A DNA stretch of 64,000 nt from Paenibacillus sinopodophylli (GCF_005930355.1 NZ_VDBO01000001.1:1905135-1969134); one strand, 5' to 3'. Positions 25,665-35,684 are shown, numbered from the stretch's first letter. Numbers and translations are program-made. Notes: a model not told the origin generated them from the sequence alone.

Positions 25665-25850
25665 AATTTCTTTCATGATATTTATTTGTCCTAAAGATCA
25701 TACAAGGAATGTTATTCATTTGTCTATAACAAACTGTACCAATATACAACAATTCATTGAAGAATAATATGATATACTCATAACACCATTTGAATAGGCA
25801 TTCCTACCTCTACAATGACCTACACTTACAGCTTAAAGGAGCACATCCTC

Positions 25851-26177
25851 TTGTTCATCACAATGATTCTATTTATCCTTGCCGGGCTAGCTGAAATTGG
25901 CGGGGGCTACTTGGTTTGGCTCTGGCTGCGAGAATCAAGGCCAATATGGTACGGCGTTATCGGCAGCATTATCCTTATGGCGTACGGTATCATTCCCACC
26001 TTGCAGAGCTTCCCAGCCTTCGGACGCGTATATGCCGCATACGGCGGTGTATTTATCATATTGGCAGTGCTCTGGGGATGGCTGGTTGATAAAAAAACGC
26101 CGGATTTCTACGATTGGCTTGGTGCAGCCATCTGTATCATCGGCGTTTCCATTATGCTATGGGCTCCTCGAAGCTGA
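25851..26177 (+). CDS. UPF0060 (YnfA) family small membrane protein
   Basis: The TTG at 25851 is taken as start because AAAGGAG lies nine bases upstream and it gives 108 residues, the usual family length; an ATG at 25815 has no ribosome binding site. Four membrane spans: [56 protein letters not shown] and [16 protein letters not shown]. The conserved [11 protein letters not shown] and YAAYGGVFI signatures are present. The family resembles half-size drug/metabolite transporters but its transport role is not established. Convergent with the chemoreceptor gene. Confidence 0.9.
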   Translation: MFITMILFILAGLAEIGGGYLVWLWLRESRPIWYGVIGSIILMAYGIIPTLQSFPAFGRVYAAYGGVFIILAVLWGWLVDKKTPDFYDWLGAAICIIGVSIMLWAPRS

Positions 26178-26183
26178 ATCGAG

Positions 26184-28169
26184 CTACTCCAGCTTAAAGC
26201 GGCCAATCGATCGCTGCAGCTCCTCAGCAAGTTCACTTACCGATTGAGCAAGCTTCTCTGTCTCGACGGCAAGTTGATTCTGGCGGTTCGTGCCTGCGGC
26301 GGATTGTGCGGCATATGTCGATGTATCCTTTGCTACCAAAGCCATAGATTCAACCGATGCGCTAACCTGCTCACTGCCTGCTGCCATCTCTTGCGTGGAT
26401 GCGGACACGTCTTGCACCTGCGTCGTCACATGACGTGATTCCTGCCAGATCACATCAAAGGATTGTTTTAGTTCATGAATAATGGTCATGCCATGCGTCA
26501 TTTCCTGCTCCCCGCTATGCACAGCAGTTACCGCTTCTGACGTAGAAGCCAGTACTTGATTAATCGTTTCTGCAATATGTCCGGCATGGGCAGAGGCTTG
26601 TTCTGCCAGCTTTCTAATCTCACTGGATACGACGGCAAAGCCGCTTCCATATTCACCAGCGTGCGCAGCCTCGATAGCAGCGTTCAAAGCTAGCAGATTG
26701 GTTTGACTGGCTATTGCAGAAATTGTGACTGCCATTTCTTGTATTTGGGCGGATTGTTCATTCAACTGCCCAATTACTTGAGCAACCGTCGAGGTCGCTT
26801 CTCCAAGACGCTCCATCTGGGCGACTGCCTGATCCGACTTTTCATTGCCCACCTCCGCAGCATGAAGCATATCGCCTGCCGCCCCTGACATGATCGAAGA
26901 GGATGCGGCAATTCTACCAACGCTTGCAGCCATTTCCTCCATGGAGCGTGCAACCTCCACCGCGCCATCTGCTTGATTCTCCGCTCCAATTGCCATTTCA
27001 TTGACAGAGGCGGCAAGCTGGGACGCGAGCGATTTGCTCTGATGCGAGCCTTCATTCAACTTCACTGCGAATTCTGATACGGAAGTCGAATTACTGCGAA
27101 TTGTCCGCATTAAGTTTTGCATATGCTCAATAAATCGGTTGACCTCAGCACCTAGCAGCGCTATTTCATCCTTGCCTCTGTTCACTATGCGATAGGTGAG
27201 ATCAGCTTCACTGGAATTAAGATTTTCAGCCGCTTTTACAATTTCTCTCAGCTTCCTGCCCACCATCATTTGGGATAGGAAAAACAAGATCACAAGAACA
27301 ACAGCCATCAAGCCTCCGAATTGAAATAGCACCTTCGACCTTTCCGCTGCAATTCGCGCTTCTGCTTTCTCTTTGGACAAGGCTACCCGCACGGCCCCCC
27401 AATGCTTACCGTCAATCATAAGCGGATAAGAAACATCCCATGTCTCTACTGTTTTTCCATCTATAATTCGGTCGTACTTCTGCAAATATACGTCGTTCGT
27501 GCTCGTATTCATAACTGCGTTGTATCCGGTAAGGTCATTAAATATTCGGTTAGACCGATAGTTTTGGCTAAGGTATCCGGAATCCCCCCAAGCGTCGACC
27601 GACTCTTCCCCTTCAACGCTGTATACACCGTTATGCGTAGAGATATAACCTGCGTAGCTAGGATTATCGGAATAAGCAGCAGCCATTGCATAGACCACGT
27701 TCTCTTCGTTCAAAAAGCTGTCGATTATACCTTGCCAGCGGTCATCGGTATAGATATCGTATGCGCTGTCATATTTAAGCTCATATTCCGACAGCGGAAT
27801 GGATTCACCGTTATACAGAACAACCTGCTTTGCTGCATATTCTGCATCTTGAGCCCGCTTCTCAGCTGCTGCTTTGCTTTGTGCATTCACCGTAAGCTCA
27901 TCATTGAACAGATTGCTTCGAAGCTGCTCCGCAGTCCACTTCGTTCCATCCTGCAAGAATAGGCCAGTATGCATATCCTGTTCCGTCACATGCTCAAGCG
28001 TATGAGCTAATGACAAAGCCAGATCACGGCCTCTGTCGAGAAGCCGGTTCTCAACGTCTGTTCGCGTAGTCTTCCATTCATAAACCAATATAACACTAAC
28101 AATGATGACCAAAGCGACTGCCATTACGAGCATGAATTTATTCGTTAACGAATTCAATCCTAATTTCAT
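26184..28169 (-). CDS. Methyl-accepting chemotaxis protein
   Basis: Start set to the ATG at 28169 (MKLGLNS), which has AGGGG nine bases upstream; the ATG at 28178 is too close to it. About 661 residues: membrane span 1 (about residues 12-32), extracytoplasmic ligand domain of about 250 residues, span 2 ([17 protein letters not shown]), HAMP ([20 protein letters not shown]), and a C-terminal signalling domain whose hairpin tip reads [16 protein letters not shown]. It senses an unidentified ligand outside and signals to CheA/CheW. The external domain is probably a Cache-like fold ([20 protein letters not shown] resembles its end). No chemotaxis genes adjacent. Confidence 0.95.
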   Translation of the reverse strand: MKLGLNSLTNKFMLVMAVALVIIVSVILVYEWKTTRTDVENRLLDRGRDLALSLAHTLEHVTEQDMHTGLFLQDGTKWTAEQLRSNLFNDELTVNAQSKAAAEKRAQDAEYAAKQVVLYNGESIPLSEYELKYDSAYDIYTDDRWQGIIDSFLNEENVVYAMAAAYSDNPSYAGYISTHNGVYSVEGEESVDAWGDSGYLSQNYRSNRIFNDLTGYNAVMNTSTNDVYLQKYDRIIDGKTVETWDVSYPLMIDGKHWGAVRVALSKEKAEARIAAERSKVLFQFGGLMAVVLVILFFLSQMMVGRKLREIVKAAENLNSSEADLTYRIVNRGKDEIALLGAEVNRFIEHMQNLMRTIRSNSTSVSEFAVKLNEGSHQSKSLASQLAASVNEMAIGAENQADGAVEVARSMEEMAASVGRIAASSSIMSGAAGDMLHAAEVGNEKSDQAVAQMERLGEATSTVAQVIGQLNEQSAQIQEMAVTISAIASQTNLLALNAAIEAAHAGEYGSGFAVVSSEIRKLAEQASAHAGHIAETINQVLASTSEAVTAVHSGEQEMTHGMTIIHELKQSFDVIWQESRHVTTQVQDVSASTQEMAAGSEQVSASVESMALVAKDTSTYAAQSAAGTNRQNQLAVETEKLAQSVSELAEELQRSIGRFKLE

Positions 28170-28304
28170 CTGCGACATCCCCTAATGCAATTTTATCTAT
28201 ATTAAACCAGCTTACCAAAGGCGAACTGTGATTTAAATCACATAATCAAATATTTCTTATTTTACATATGAAATCGTGACAGTTCTGTAGCATTTTTCCC
28301 ACTC

Positions 28305-28356
28305 ATAAAAAAACGAAGAACCCCTGAGCCACGATTCAGGGATTCTCAGAGGTTCT
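28305..28356 (-). terminator. Terminator of the PepSY gene at 28457
   Basis: Stem GAACCTCTGAG/CTCAGGGGTTC (one mismatch) with an inner alternative hairpin (AATCCCTGAA...), then CTTCGTTTTTTT on the minus strand. Confidence 0.85.
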
Positions 28357-28456
28357 ATTGTGCTTTAGAAATAAAATGCTGCTCTATCGTATCAAGATCG
28401 CTGCAGACATTGACTGACGATACCTCAGGTTATTGTCACGACCTTAGTAAGCGTGT

Positions 28457-29110
28457 TTAGTCACGATCATCGAAGTCGTCATCGTGGTCATCATCATCTC
28501 GATCGTCGTCATAGTCGTTATCGCGGTCGTCATCATAATCTACATCCAATACTTTTCCGCTTGCAGCAGCTATATCTACTTCCGCCGTTCCTGTAGCTGT
28601 TCTCAGCTTGACCTCATACTTTTTGATACCATCATCCCAGTCCGTTTCCACTCGAATAACATCGCCCTTCACCTGCTGCTGAGCAATTTTGCCTGCTTCT
28701 TCCTTCGTCACAGACTTTGTCGTCGTACTTGTGTTGGTGCTTGCTGTGCTAGTTGAATGAGAAGCAGTTGCGCTATTAGACGCAGCGGCACCGGAGGTTG
28801 GAGCAGCCGTCACTCGCGGAGCATCGTCATCATTCTTAATGGACAACACCTTGCCCGTAACAGCTTCTACATGAACATCGACTTCTTGGAACGTATCCTT
28901 GCGATCGATATCCACTTCGTAGTAGACGGTGTTTCGGTCACGCTCCAGATCGATATCGGTTACTTTGCCCGGTGCAGCCTTTAATGCAATTTGCTTCGCT
29001 TTATCTTTGCTAATATAGGAGCTGGCAGCCTCAGCGGCTACTGCTGCGCTTGTCCCTCCAAGCACGACTACAAGTCCCAATCCAACGATCCAACCTTTTT
29101 TATTCATCAT
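28457..29110 (-). CDS. Secreted protein with two PepSY domains and an acidic tail
   Basis: ATG at 29110 is preferred (AAGGAG nine bases upstream); ATG at 29119 abuts the ribosome binding site. N-terminal signal (GWIVGLGLVVVLGGTSAAVA), PepSY domain 1 (KDKAKQIALKAAPGKVTDID to VTGKVLSIKNDDD), Ser/Thr/Ala-rich linker, PepSY domain 2 (TKEEAGKIAQQQVKGDVIRV to ASGKVLDVDYDDD), then about 25 residues that are almost all Asp and Arg (DDDRDNDYDDD). PepSY domains often bind or inhibit peptidases or act as sensors outside the membrane; the Asp-rich tail could bind divalent cations. It is downstream of the two-component operon and has a similar partner at 29233, separated by about 120 bases. Confidence 0.85.
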   Translation of the reverse strand: MMNKKGWIVGLGLVVVLGGTSAAVAAEAASSYISKDKAKQIALKAAPGKVTDIDLERDRNTVYYEVDIDRKDTFQEVDVHVEAVTGKVLSIKNDDDAPRVTAAPTSGAAASNSATASHSTSTASTNTSTTTKSVTKEEAGKIAQQQVKGDVIRVETDWDDGIKKYEVKLRTATGTAEVDIAAASGKVLDVDYDDDRDNDYDDDRDDDDHDDDFDDRD

Positions 29111-29232
29111 TCTCAACATCTCCTTTATGATTCTCTTATTTGCGATTTGCTTGTGTATTTGCTGCTACATCTATACCTTACATCCGCAATCTAAGAGAAC
29201 CATTACAGAAACATTAGAATTTGATGATAAAC

Positions 29233-29877
29233 CTATTCATCATCGTCACTATCATCATCCCAAGTGACAGATACGACAGCGCCAGATGCCGCATTCAACT
29301 GTACGTCTGCTTCACGACCGTCATTCGTTTCAATTTCGACGAAGAAATACCACTTCCCGCCTTCATTTTCCTTATCAATATCCTTCACCTTGCCCGGAAT
29401 TTTCTGGAGTGCTAATTCAGATGCCTTCTGTTCGGATATAAGAGTGATCGGCTTGCTGGTTGGACGATCCGTCGTTTCTGGAGCTGTAGGTTTTGGTGTT
29501 ATTTCCGGCTGTTTCGTCTCCGCCGGGGTTGGTGTTGGATTCTGAGTCGGCGCAGGCGACACCGGTTCTGGCGACGTATCTGGACCCTTAACATCGAAAC
29601 GCTCAAGCGTTCGAATAACCGTAATTCCACCAAGCTCAACCGTCAGCTCATACAAGCCATGTGCCGATTGGAGCTGAATGACGTAACCCTCGCCCTGCTC
29701 CTTGCTGCTGACGATTTCCCCCTCATAAAGTCCTTGAACCTCCTGTTCTGCCTCAGCCAGCGTCAGCCCTTGAGAACGATCTGCTCTCGATATGAAAATA
29801 AACGTCAAAAGTGCAGCAATAACGCCGATGATAATAACGGCTGCAATTATACGTGGTCGCCATTTCGGATGGTACAT
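29233..29877 (-). CDS. Membrane-anchored PepSY protein linked to the two-component system
   Basis: Start set to ATG at 29877 (MYHPKWRP) because GGAGGG lies five bases upstream; the frame is open to 29973 but those starts have no ribosome binding site. One membrane span (RIIAAVIIIGVIAALLTFIF), an extracytoplasmic segment that itself looks PepSY-like (LTLAEAEQEVQGLYEGEIVS), a Pro/Thr-rich spacer (PTQNPTPTPAETKQPEITPK), a C-terminal PepSY domain (EQKASELALQKIPGKVKDID to GAVVSVTWDDD) and an acid tail. Lies directly downstream of the histidine kinase gene. Small PepSY genes beside OmpR-type systems are common in Bacillales (compare ykoI next to ykoGH), suggesting it is a target or modulator of this kinase. 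Confidence 0.82.
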   Translation of the reverse strand: MYHPKWRPRIIAAVIIIGVIAALLTFIFISRADRSQGLTLAEAEQEVQGLYEGEIVSSKEQGEGYVIQLQSAHGLYELTVELGGITVIRTLERFDVKGPDTSPEPVSPAPTQNPTPTPAETKQPEITPKPTAPETTDRPTSKPITLISEQKASELALQKIPGKVKDIDKENEGGKWYFFVEIETNDGREADVQLNAASGAVVSVTWDDDSDDDE

Positions 29878-29972
29878 CATATCCCTCCAGTCGTTCCTCT
29901 CCGTCATATGAACTAGTATAGCCTCTAAAATTAAACGCTTCGGTCCATTCAGTGACAGCATGTCAACAAGCA

Positions 29973-31334
29973 TTATGGAATTCGGATCGTCGCTGTCGTT
30001 CCCGTGCCATGAATACTTTCCAGATCAAGCTTTACGCCGAGCGCTTCTGCCAGCTCTTTCCCTAGCGACAGACCGAGCCCTGATCCGCCTGCTGAGTCCT
30101 CATCTCTGCTTCGGGATTTATCGACTCGATAGAAACGTTCAAATACTTTCGGGAGCTCGTCTACCGGAATGCCTATGCCATAATCCTTGACACTTATATA
30201 ACAGTCCTTGCCTGCACGCCCCAATTCAATCTCGATCCTGTCATCACTATATTTTCGAGCATTGTCCAGCAAAATAATAAGAATCTGCTTCAGCTTATCT
30301 GCATCGGTATTAATCGTCATTTGGTCTTCCCCATGCAGAACCACTTCAACCTCACGTCCATACACACTCCGAAAAGATGCTGCCGCCTTCTCGGCGAACG
30401 GCAACAATTCAAGCAGCTCCCGTTCTATTCTCCACTCACTCCGTGACATGGCAAGCAGAAGCAGCTGTTCCGTCAAAGCTTTCATCCGAATGGCTTCTGA
30501 ATGAATGGCTTCTATCGATTCCTCCAGCAGCTCCGGCCGATCGCGTAATCTTCTCTTTAGCAGACTGGCGTAGCTTTCAATGATCGTTAACGGCGTCTTC
30601 AGCTCATGGGAGGCATTCGAAACGAATTGCTCCTGTCTCCTGAAGCTCTCCTCAAGCAGCCCGATCATTTCATTAAAGGTTTCACCCATCTCCACTAATT
30701 CATCACGTGATTTGCCTTCCTGCTCCAGCCTCATGAATTGTCCGCTGCGTGTGATGTGGCTCATCGTCCGCGTCATAGCGGAGATCGGACGCATCACGAC
30801 CCTGCCGAGCAGCCCGCTGGAAATAAGCACCGGTACAAGAACAGCCGTAGAAACACTGATCAGTACTAGCCGCAATATACGCAGCAGCTCCATCAGCTCC
30901 TCAAGGCTCTCGGTAGCCTGCACATTAGCCACATCTCCATTTGCTCCGATGATCGGAATAGACACAAAGCTATAACTCTTGTCTTCAATTTCTAATCGTT
31001 TTTGCTGTTGCTCAGCAGCATATACAGCCTTTCGCCGACTTAAATCAGTTTCTGATGCTGAGGTGACAAGTGCGCCGCTGCCATTCATGACCTCAGGAAC
31101 CAATTGGAGCATGCCGTTCAGCGGCACATAGGCGCGAAGCAGCTCTGTCGTTGCAGCAGAATCTTCTGCTAGACGTAAAGCGGCGGCAGCCTGCTTCGTT
31201 TCTGCAGTGAGCTTGTCAAGCTCGCGTTCCAGCATCATTTTCGAGAAAACGGTGTATACTGTCGCATTAGCCATTAACAGCAGCACCGTAAACAACACCG
31301 ACGAATAAAGATGAATTTTGCTGCCCAGCTTCAT
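29973..31334 (-). CDS. Sensor histidine kinase (OmpR-class partner)
   Basis: 453 residues. Membrane span 1 (LYSSVLFTVLLLMANATVY), outside domain of about 120 residues, span 2 (LVLISVSTAVLVPVLISSGL), HAMP (RPISAMTRTMSHITRSGQFM), HisKA with the phospho-accepting His in ASHELKTPLTIIES (near residue 242), and HATPase_c with N box LDNARKYSD, G1 KDYGIGIP and G2 GGSGLGLSLGKELA. It overlaps the response-regulator gene by 4 bases. The signal is unknown; PepSY genes follow immediately. Confidence 0.95.
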   Translation of the reverse strand: MKLGSKIHLYSSVLFTVLLLMANATVYTVFSKMMLERELDKLTAETKQAAAALRLAEDSAATTELLRAYVPLNGMLQLVPEVMNGSGALVTSASETDLSRRKAVYAAEQQQKRLEIEDKSYSFVSIPIIGANGDVANVQATESLEELMELLRILRLVLISVSTAVLVPVLISSGLLGRVVMRPISAMTRTMSHITRSGQFMRLEQEGKSRDELVEMGETFNEMIGLLEESFRRQEQFVSNASHELKTPLTIIESYASLLKRRLRDRPELLEESIEAIHSEAIRMKALTEQLLLLAMSRSEWRIERELLELLPFAEKAAASFRSVYGREVEVVLHGEDQMTINTDADKLKQILIILLDNARKYSDDRIEIELGRAGKDCYISVKDYGIGIPVDELPKVFERFYRVDKSRSRDEDSAGGSGLGLSLGKELAEALGVKLDLESIHGTGTTATIRIP

Positions 31335-32035
31335 GTGGCATCCTTAATACAATAACCGATGCCGCGAACGGTATGGATTAGCTCAGCTCCAAAGCCCTCG
31401 TCTACTTTTTTGCGCACATAGCGAATATATACATCTACGACATTCGTATTGCCCGCATAATCGTAGCCCCATACTTCAGTAAGCAATTGGTCGCGACTTA
31501 GCACCAGCTTTTTGTTACGCAGCAAATAGGTGAGCAGATCGAACTCACGCAGCGTTAATGCAATCGACTGTCCAGCCCGCTCCACTTCACGCGTACTCAC
31601 ATTAAGTCTTAGATCCGATACGCTCAGCCATTCGCCTTGCTGCTGGTCTCCTGCATCTGTTGTTCGCGACGATAATTGACGGAACGCAGCTCTAATACGG
31701 GCAAGCAGTTCTTCCATCTCAAACGGCTTCGTCATATAATCATTGGCTCCGAGATCAAGACCTGTTACTTTATCCGATAAGCTGCTGTTGGCGGTTAACA
31801 TAATAATAGGCGTATCACTGTCCACTGCGCGTATGCGCTGCAGCAAGTCTAACCCGCTAATGCCTGGTAGCATGACATCCAATATAATAAGCGCAATCCC
31901 GCCAGCCTTAAACTCTGCCCATCCCTCAACGCCATCAGGCGCAAGTCTCACTTCATAGCCTTCGCTTTCAAGCTCGATCTGGAGCAGGCGGGCGATTCGC
32001 TTCTCGTCCTCTACGACTAATATGGCTTCGTTCAA
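31331..32035 (-). CDS. OmpR/PhoB-family response regulator
   Basis: 234 residues. Receiver domain with acidic pair in VVEDEKRIARLLQ, phospho-acceptor Asp in LIILDVMLPGISG (near residue 53), Thr in IIMLTANSSL and Lys in NDYMTKPFEM. C-terminal winged helix (VSTREVERAGQSIALTLREF, then VWGYDYAGNTNVVDVYIRYV and IHTVRGIGYCIK). First gene of the operon RR-HK, followed by PepSY genes. Start ATG at 32035 (MNEAILVVEDE). Confidence 0.95.
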   Translation of the reverse strand: MNEAILVVEDEKRIARLLQIELESEGYEVRLAPDGVEGWAEFKAGGIALIILDVMLPGISGLDLLQRIRAVDSDTPIIMLTANSSLSDKVTGLDLGANDYMTKPFEMEELLARIRAAFRQLSSRTTDAGDQQQGEWLSVSDLRLNVSTREVERAGQSIALTLREFDLLTYLLRNKKLVLSRDQLLTEVWGYDYAGNTNVVDVYIRYVRKKVDEGFGAELIHTVRGIGYCIKDAT

Positions 32036-32145
32036 AAGCTATCCCTCCCGGAATCTCATATCCTTCGTTTAAGCATAACGAAAAGTAGCCCACTCGTCTA
32101 ATCGGAAGCACTTCAATCGCGCTGCATGCCGTAATAACAAAAACA

Positions 32146-32178
32146 CCCTAAGCGAAGGATGAACCTGCTTAAGGTGTT
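32146..32178 (-). terminator. Terminator of the 32-46 kb sugar-transport operon
   Basis: Stem AACACCTTAAGC/GCTTAGGGTGTT (one mismatch), followed on the minus strand by TTTGTTATT, just after the binding-protein stop. Confidence 0.8.
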
Positions 32179-32204
32179 ACGATGACAAGCTTATGGACGA
32201 AAAA

Positions 32205-33569
32205 TTATTTCAAAGACTCGCGAACCTCTAGCGTCCGTTGATTCCATTTCTCCGTTTCCGGAATCAGTCGATTAATATCAGCGCCATCAAAAATAATTTC
32301 ATTCAAAATATTGTTCCAGTTGTACTCGGACCAGGCCGGAATCGTAACACCAGGCTGGATCTTTGCATTTTCCTTCGCAATTTTTACCGCTTCCTTGTTT
32401 TTACCTTCCCACATCGGTGTTTCGTCATAATACGCTGTCAGCTCTGGATCGATAACGGAAGCATTAGCACCTTGATCAATTTTCCATTTCTGTGCTTCCT
32501 TCGAGAACTGGAAGCTGATCCATAGGAACGCCTCTTCCTTATGCTTCGAACCGCTGAGGAGCGAAAGCGGACCATAGATGCTGTAGCCGGGCTGGCTTAC
32601 TTTTCCTCTTGGGAAAGGCAGTACATCCCATTCGAATTTGGCATCCTTCTTCAGCCCAGGCAGCACCCAGTCTCCACCGATTGCGAAGCCAGTCTTGCCG
32701 TTAATGAATTCTCTTGTTACATCGCCTGTTTCAGCCGCTTTCGCATTGCTCTGCATGGATCCATCCTTCCAGACGAAATCCGATAGCCATCTAACATCGT
32801 TCATAACATCAGGTGTATTCAGCAAGCTTTGTGTCAAATCCTCGTTCATGTAATGGATGTTTGCCGCATGGCCATCCGCAATTGCTTTTGTGCTCAGTAC
32901 GCGCATTTGGAATTCCGGCTGTGTCGTCAAACCGTATTCTCCTGCATCTGGGTCCGTTATCTTCTTAGCAATGTCACGGAAGTCATCGTAGGTCCAATCG
33001 TTCGCTGGCATCTCCACGCCATGCTTGGCAAGAAGGTCCTTGTTGACTAGAATCCACATCGGTACGTCTACGAATGGAACCGCAAGCCTCTTGTCTTTGT
33101 AAGTCATCGTATCGAAGAAGCCTTCAGGAAGCTGAACATCTTGGAACGTAGGGTCCTTATCGATATACGGCGTGAGATCCTCGACAAGGCCCGCTTGATC
33201 GTAAGTAATCAGGTCGCTATCGATCCAAGTTAGATCGGCAGGCGTACCAGCCGCTTCGAGCGATGCGATAATTTCCATAATGGGCTGACTGTTAACCGGT
33301 ATTTGCTCAATGGTAATCCAAGGATATTTTTCGTTGAATTTTTTGTATAGCTCTGTGTAGGAATCCGACCAAGAAATGAGCTTCAACGTAACGGGCTCCT
33401 TGTTTTCTTCAGGCGCTGGCTGGTTATTCGTTGTTGCAGGAGGATCTGTCGCTTCAGCCGTGTTGCTTGGCGCGTTATTGCCCCCATTATTACCTGAGCA
33501 AGCTGTAAGAATAACCGAAAACATAAGTACGATACACAGCATCCAAGTAAAGCCGCGTTTGTTTTTCAT
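32205..33569 (-). CDS. Sugar ABC transporter substrate-binding lipoprotein
   Basis: Start at ATG 33569 (MKNKRGFTW), which has GGGGAGGG; the frame extends to 33602 without a ribosome binding site. Signal peptide with lipobox VILTAC-S. Family 1 extracellular solute-binding protein: EEPVTLKLISW-like start, DLTWIDSDLITYDQ, FVDVPMWILVNKDLLAKHGV, FINGKTGFAIGGDWVL and the C-terminal PAWSEYNWNNILNEI. A close paralogue lies at 61473-62819, with the same motifs throughout. Last gene of the operon that begins near 45.9 kb; likely partner of permeases 33811 and 34791. Separated from the upstream permease by about 240 bases containing repeats. Confidence 0.93.
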   Translation of the reverse strand: MKNKRGFTWMLCIVLMFSVILTACSGNNGGNNAPSNTAEATDPPATTNNQPAPEENKEPVTLKLISWSDSYTELYKKFNEKYPWITIEQIPVNSQPIMEIIASLEAAGTPADLTWIDSDLITYDQAGLVEDLTPYIDKDPTFQDVQLPEGFFDTMTYKDKRLAVPFVDVPMWILVNKDLLAKHGVEMPANDWTYDDFRDIAKKITDPDAGEYGLTTQPEFQMRVLSTKAIADGHAANIHYMNEDLTQSLLNTPDVMNDVRWLSDFVWKDGSMQSNAKAAETGDVTREFINGKTGFAIGGDWVLPGLKKDAKFEWDVLPFPRGKVSQPGYSIYGPLSLLSGSKHKEEAFLWISFQFSKEAQKWKIDQGANASVIDPELTAYYDETPMWEGKNKEAVKIAKENAKIQPGVTIPAWSEYNWNNILNEIIFDGADINRLIPETEKWNQRTLEVRESLK

Positions 33570-33599
33570 TGAATTAACCCTCCCCAAAGTTTTGTGAAA

Positions 33600-33726
33600 C
33601 AAATACTCATGTAATGAGTATTCAAAGCAAAACTAGCTTCGTAAGCGTTTACTTTGTTTGTGTTACGAGCAAAACTAGCTACGTAAGCATTCACTTTGTT
33701 TTGTGTAACAAATACTCATAACCGCG
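33600..33726. repeat. Intergenic direct repeats with cre-like cores
   Basis: GCAAAACTAGCTTCGTAAGC (33628-33647) and GCAAAACTAGCTACGTAAGC (33672-33691) head two copies of a unit of about 43 bases ending ACTTTGTTTG/ACTTTGTTTT. The block is bracketed by AACAAATACTCAT (from 33599 and from 33708). The first unit contains CGTAAGCGTTTACT (33640-33653), which matches 12 of 14 positions of the cre consensus. It may be an operator array for the binding-protein gene or a dispersed intergenic repeat. Confidence 0.7.
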
Positions 33727-33810
33727 CAAGTGCGCCTTCCCCTCGTTTGCTACCACCATTACCGATACTGCCACGTCGCCGCAGCATCACCTCCCTTGAA
33801 TGTCTGCTCA

Positions 33811-34794
33811 TTACTCCACAATCCCGGTTCTCTCGATTCCGCTAACGAACCAGCGCTGCAGGAACATAAACACAATAATCGGCGGAAGAATAATGAAAAA
33901 CGCTGCTGCCATCTTGGTGCTTTCCGTGATCGGATTCACAATGGTGCGTGTATTGCCGAGCAGCGACGGATTCAGCACCTCCTCCAGCATGTCGAGGCGA
34001 ATAGACAGCGGCGTGAAGCCTTTGGTCAGAAACATCGACGGCTCATAGTACATGTTCCAGTACCAGATAAACGAGAAGAGAAAGACGACAAGACAGGCTG
34101 ACCTAGCGAGCGGAAGCATAATGCCGAAAAACAATCGCGCCGTCGATGCCCCATCGAGCTTCGCCGCTTCTTCCAAGCTAGGCGGCTGCGCCTTGAAAAA
34201 CTGCCGGAAAATCAATATGAACAGCGCACCTTTCAAGCCTTGACCGAACAAAGCGGGAATGAGAAAAACAAATAGCGAATTCAATAGCCCAAGCTTGCTG
34301 AAGATCACGTACAGCGGAATGATGATGACCTGCGGCGGTATCAAAAAGGTCAAAATAATGAGTGCCGTAAAAAGCCCTTTGAACGGCAATGCCAGCCTTG
34401 CCAGTGCATAGCCGGTCATGGCGCAAATAATGACCTGTACGAGCGAGCAAGTAACCGAGATTAGCGCCGTATTGCGAAGCGCCTCTGGATATTGCAGCCC
34501 TTTGAGCGCTTTCGAAATGTTCTCCCAGGTAATTTCGCGCGGAATCCATTTCACGGTCGGATCAAGCAGATCGCTCATATTTTTGAACATCGTGCTGACC
34601 ATGTACAGAATGGGCTGCAAATACAGATAAGCGACAATCGACAGCAGTAAATAAATGACGAGCTTCGCGAGCAAGCCGTCAGAGAGGCTTCGGCCGAGAA
34701 CAAGCATTTTCGTTTTTTGAGCCCTACGGCCCCATAGCACGCCTCTTATGCTGCGGCTCGCTTTGGAAAGCTCAGACTTCATTGCAGTAATCAT
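33811..34794 (-). CDS. Carbohydrate ABC transporter permease (MalG-type)
   Basis: 327 residues, six membrane spans after a 45-residue basic cytoplasmic N terminus (longer than usual). The EAA loop reads LEEAAKLDGASTARLFFGIM and ends LPLARSACLV; C terminus FFIILPPIIVFMFLQRWFVS. It overlaps the upstream permease by 4 bases (ATGA) and is translated from ATG at 34794 with AGGAGGG. Forms the membrane channel with the permease at 34791. Confidence 0.92.
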   Translation of the reverse strand: MITAMKSELSKASRSIRGVLWGRRAQKTKMLVLGRSLSDGLLAKLVIYLLLSIVAYLYLQPILYMVSTMFKNMSDLLDPTVKWIPREITWENISKALKGLQYPEALRNTALISVTCSLVQVIICAMTGYALARLALPFKGLFTALIILTFLIPPQVIIIPLYVIFSKLGLLNSLFVFLIPALFGQGLKGALFILIFRQFFKAQPPSLEEAAKLDGASTARLFFGIMLPLARSACLVVFLFSFIWYWNMYYEPSMFLTKGFTPLSIRLDMLEEVLNPSLLGNTRTIVNPITESTKMAAAFFIILPPIIVFMFLQRWFVSGIERTGIVE

Positions 34795-35684
34795 GAATGG
34801 GCCCTCCTAGTCTTGAGGCTCCGGCTAAACAACCATAATACGAGAGCAATCAGTGCGAAAATAATGCCAAAATAAATCCAGGCGAGCGCACTGGCGTAGC
34901 CATAGCCGGTATCGACCTTAAACATGTTGTCTTTGATGTGCTTCAATACCGGATTCAGCGGGAAGGTGAATAGGTCGATAATCGTATACAGCACATTCAA
35001 GCTGATGAACGGTACGCAGGCAGGAAGCGTTATTTTCCAAAAGCTGTCCCAAGGAGATGCGCCATCAATGCGGACTGCCTCATAAATCGTTGGCGAAATC
35101 GTTTGAAATCCCGCAATGAAGATAAGTATCTGCACGCCTGAATACCATAGAATAAGAATGGCTTTGCCGAGAACCGCCATAACCGTCTCTGCGAATTGCT
35201 TGCCTACATATTCCTCGACCAGCGGCTGCAAATTATACTGCTCAAGGAACGGAATATCCCCTGCTCCCTGCAGGAACAGCTCGGAGAGCACCTGCCCTGT
35301 TGCGAATATAACGGGCAGGAAGAATAAGGCACGATAAATGAATCTGCCCGGGAATTTCTGATTAAGCATCAATGCAATTAACAGCGCGAATATGACGATA
35401 ATCGGCACCATGAGCATCATTTCCTGAATATACGTAATCAGCTCGATCGGAAAAACGTTATCCTTGAGGAACGCGTCCCGGTAATTGCGCAGGCCAACCC
35501 ATTCATACTTAAAGCCGCCGACAGCCACTTGGACTTTATTGAACGACATGAACAAGGACCAGCTGATCGGGATTAGCACGAACATGGCGAAACCGATGAT
35601 CCACGGCAGCATGAACAGCAGTCCCATGCCGTAGCCTTTCCAGAGATAGAGGCGCGCTGCGCGTCCCTTTGCTTTGGCTTGCAT
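34791..35684 (-). CDS. Carbohydrate ABC transporter permease (MalF-type)
   Basis: 297 residues, six spans (MGLLFMLPWIIGFAMFVLIP first). EAA-loop motif YEAVRIDGASPWDSFWKITL. It overlaps the DUF5696 gene by one base (TAATG), a sign of translational coupling. Second transporter of the operon, with 33811 as its partner permease. Confidence 0.92.
   Translation of the reverse strand: MQAKAKGRAARLYLWKGYGMGLLFMLPWIIGFAMFVLIPISWSLFMSFNKVQVAVGGFKYEWVGLRNYRDAFLKDNVFPIELITYIQEMMLMVPIIVIFALLIALMLNQKFPGRFIYRALFFLPVIFATGQVLSELFLQGAGDIPFLEQYNLQPLVEEYVGKQFAETVMAVLGKAILILWYSGVQILIFIAGFQTISPTIYEAVRIDGASPWDSFWKITLPACVPFISLNVLYTIIDLFTFPLNPVLKHIKDNMFKVDTGYGYASALAWIYFGIIFALIALVLWLFSRSLKTRRAHS

Noticed and set aside
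25329..25678. Two short plus-strand frames
   Set aside because: They lie antisense to the cobalamin riboswitch and its attenuator, which explain the sequence conservation.
33600..33726. CRISPR or attachment-site array
   Set aside because: Only two units, no spacer pattern and no recombinase or cas gene nearby.
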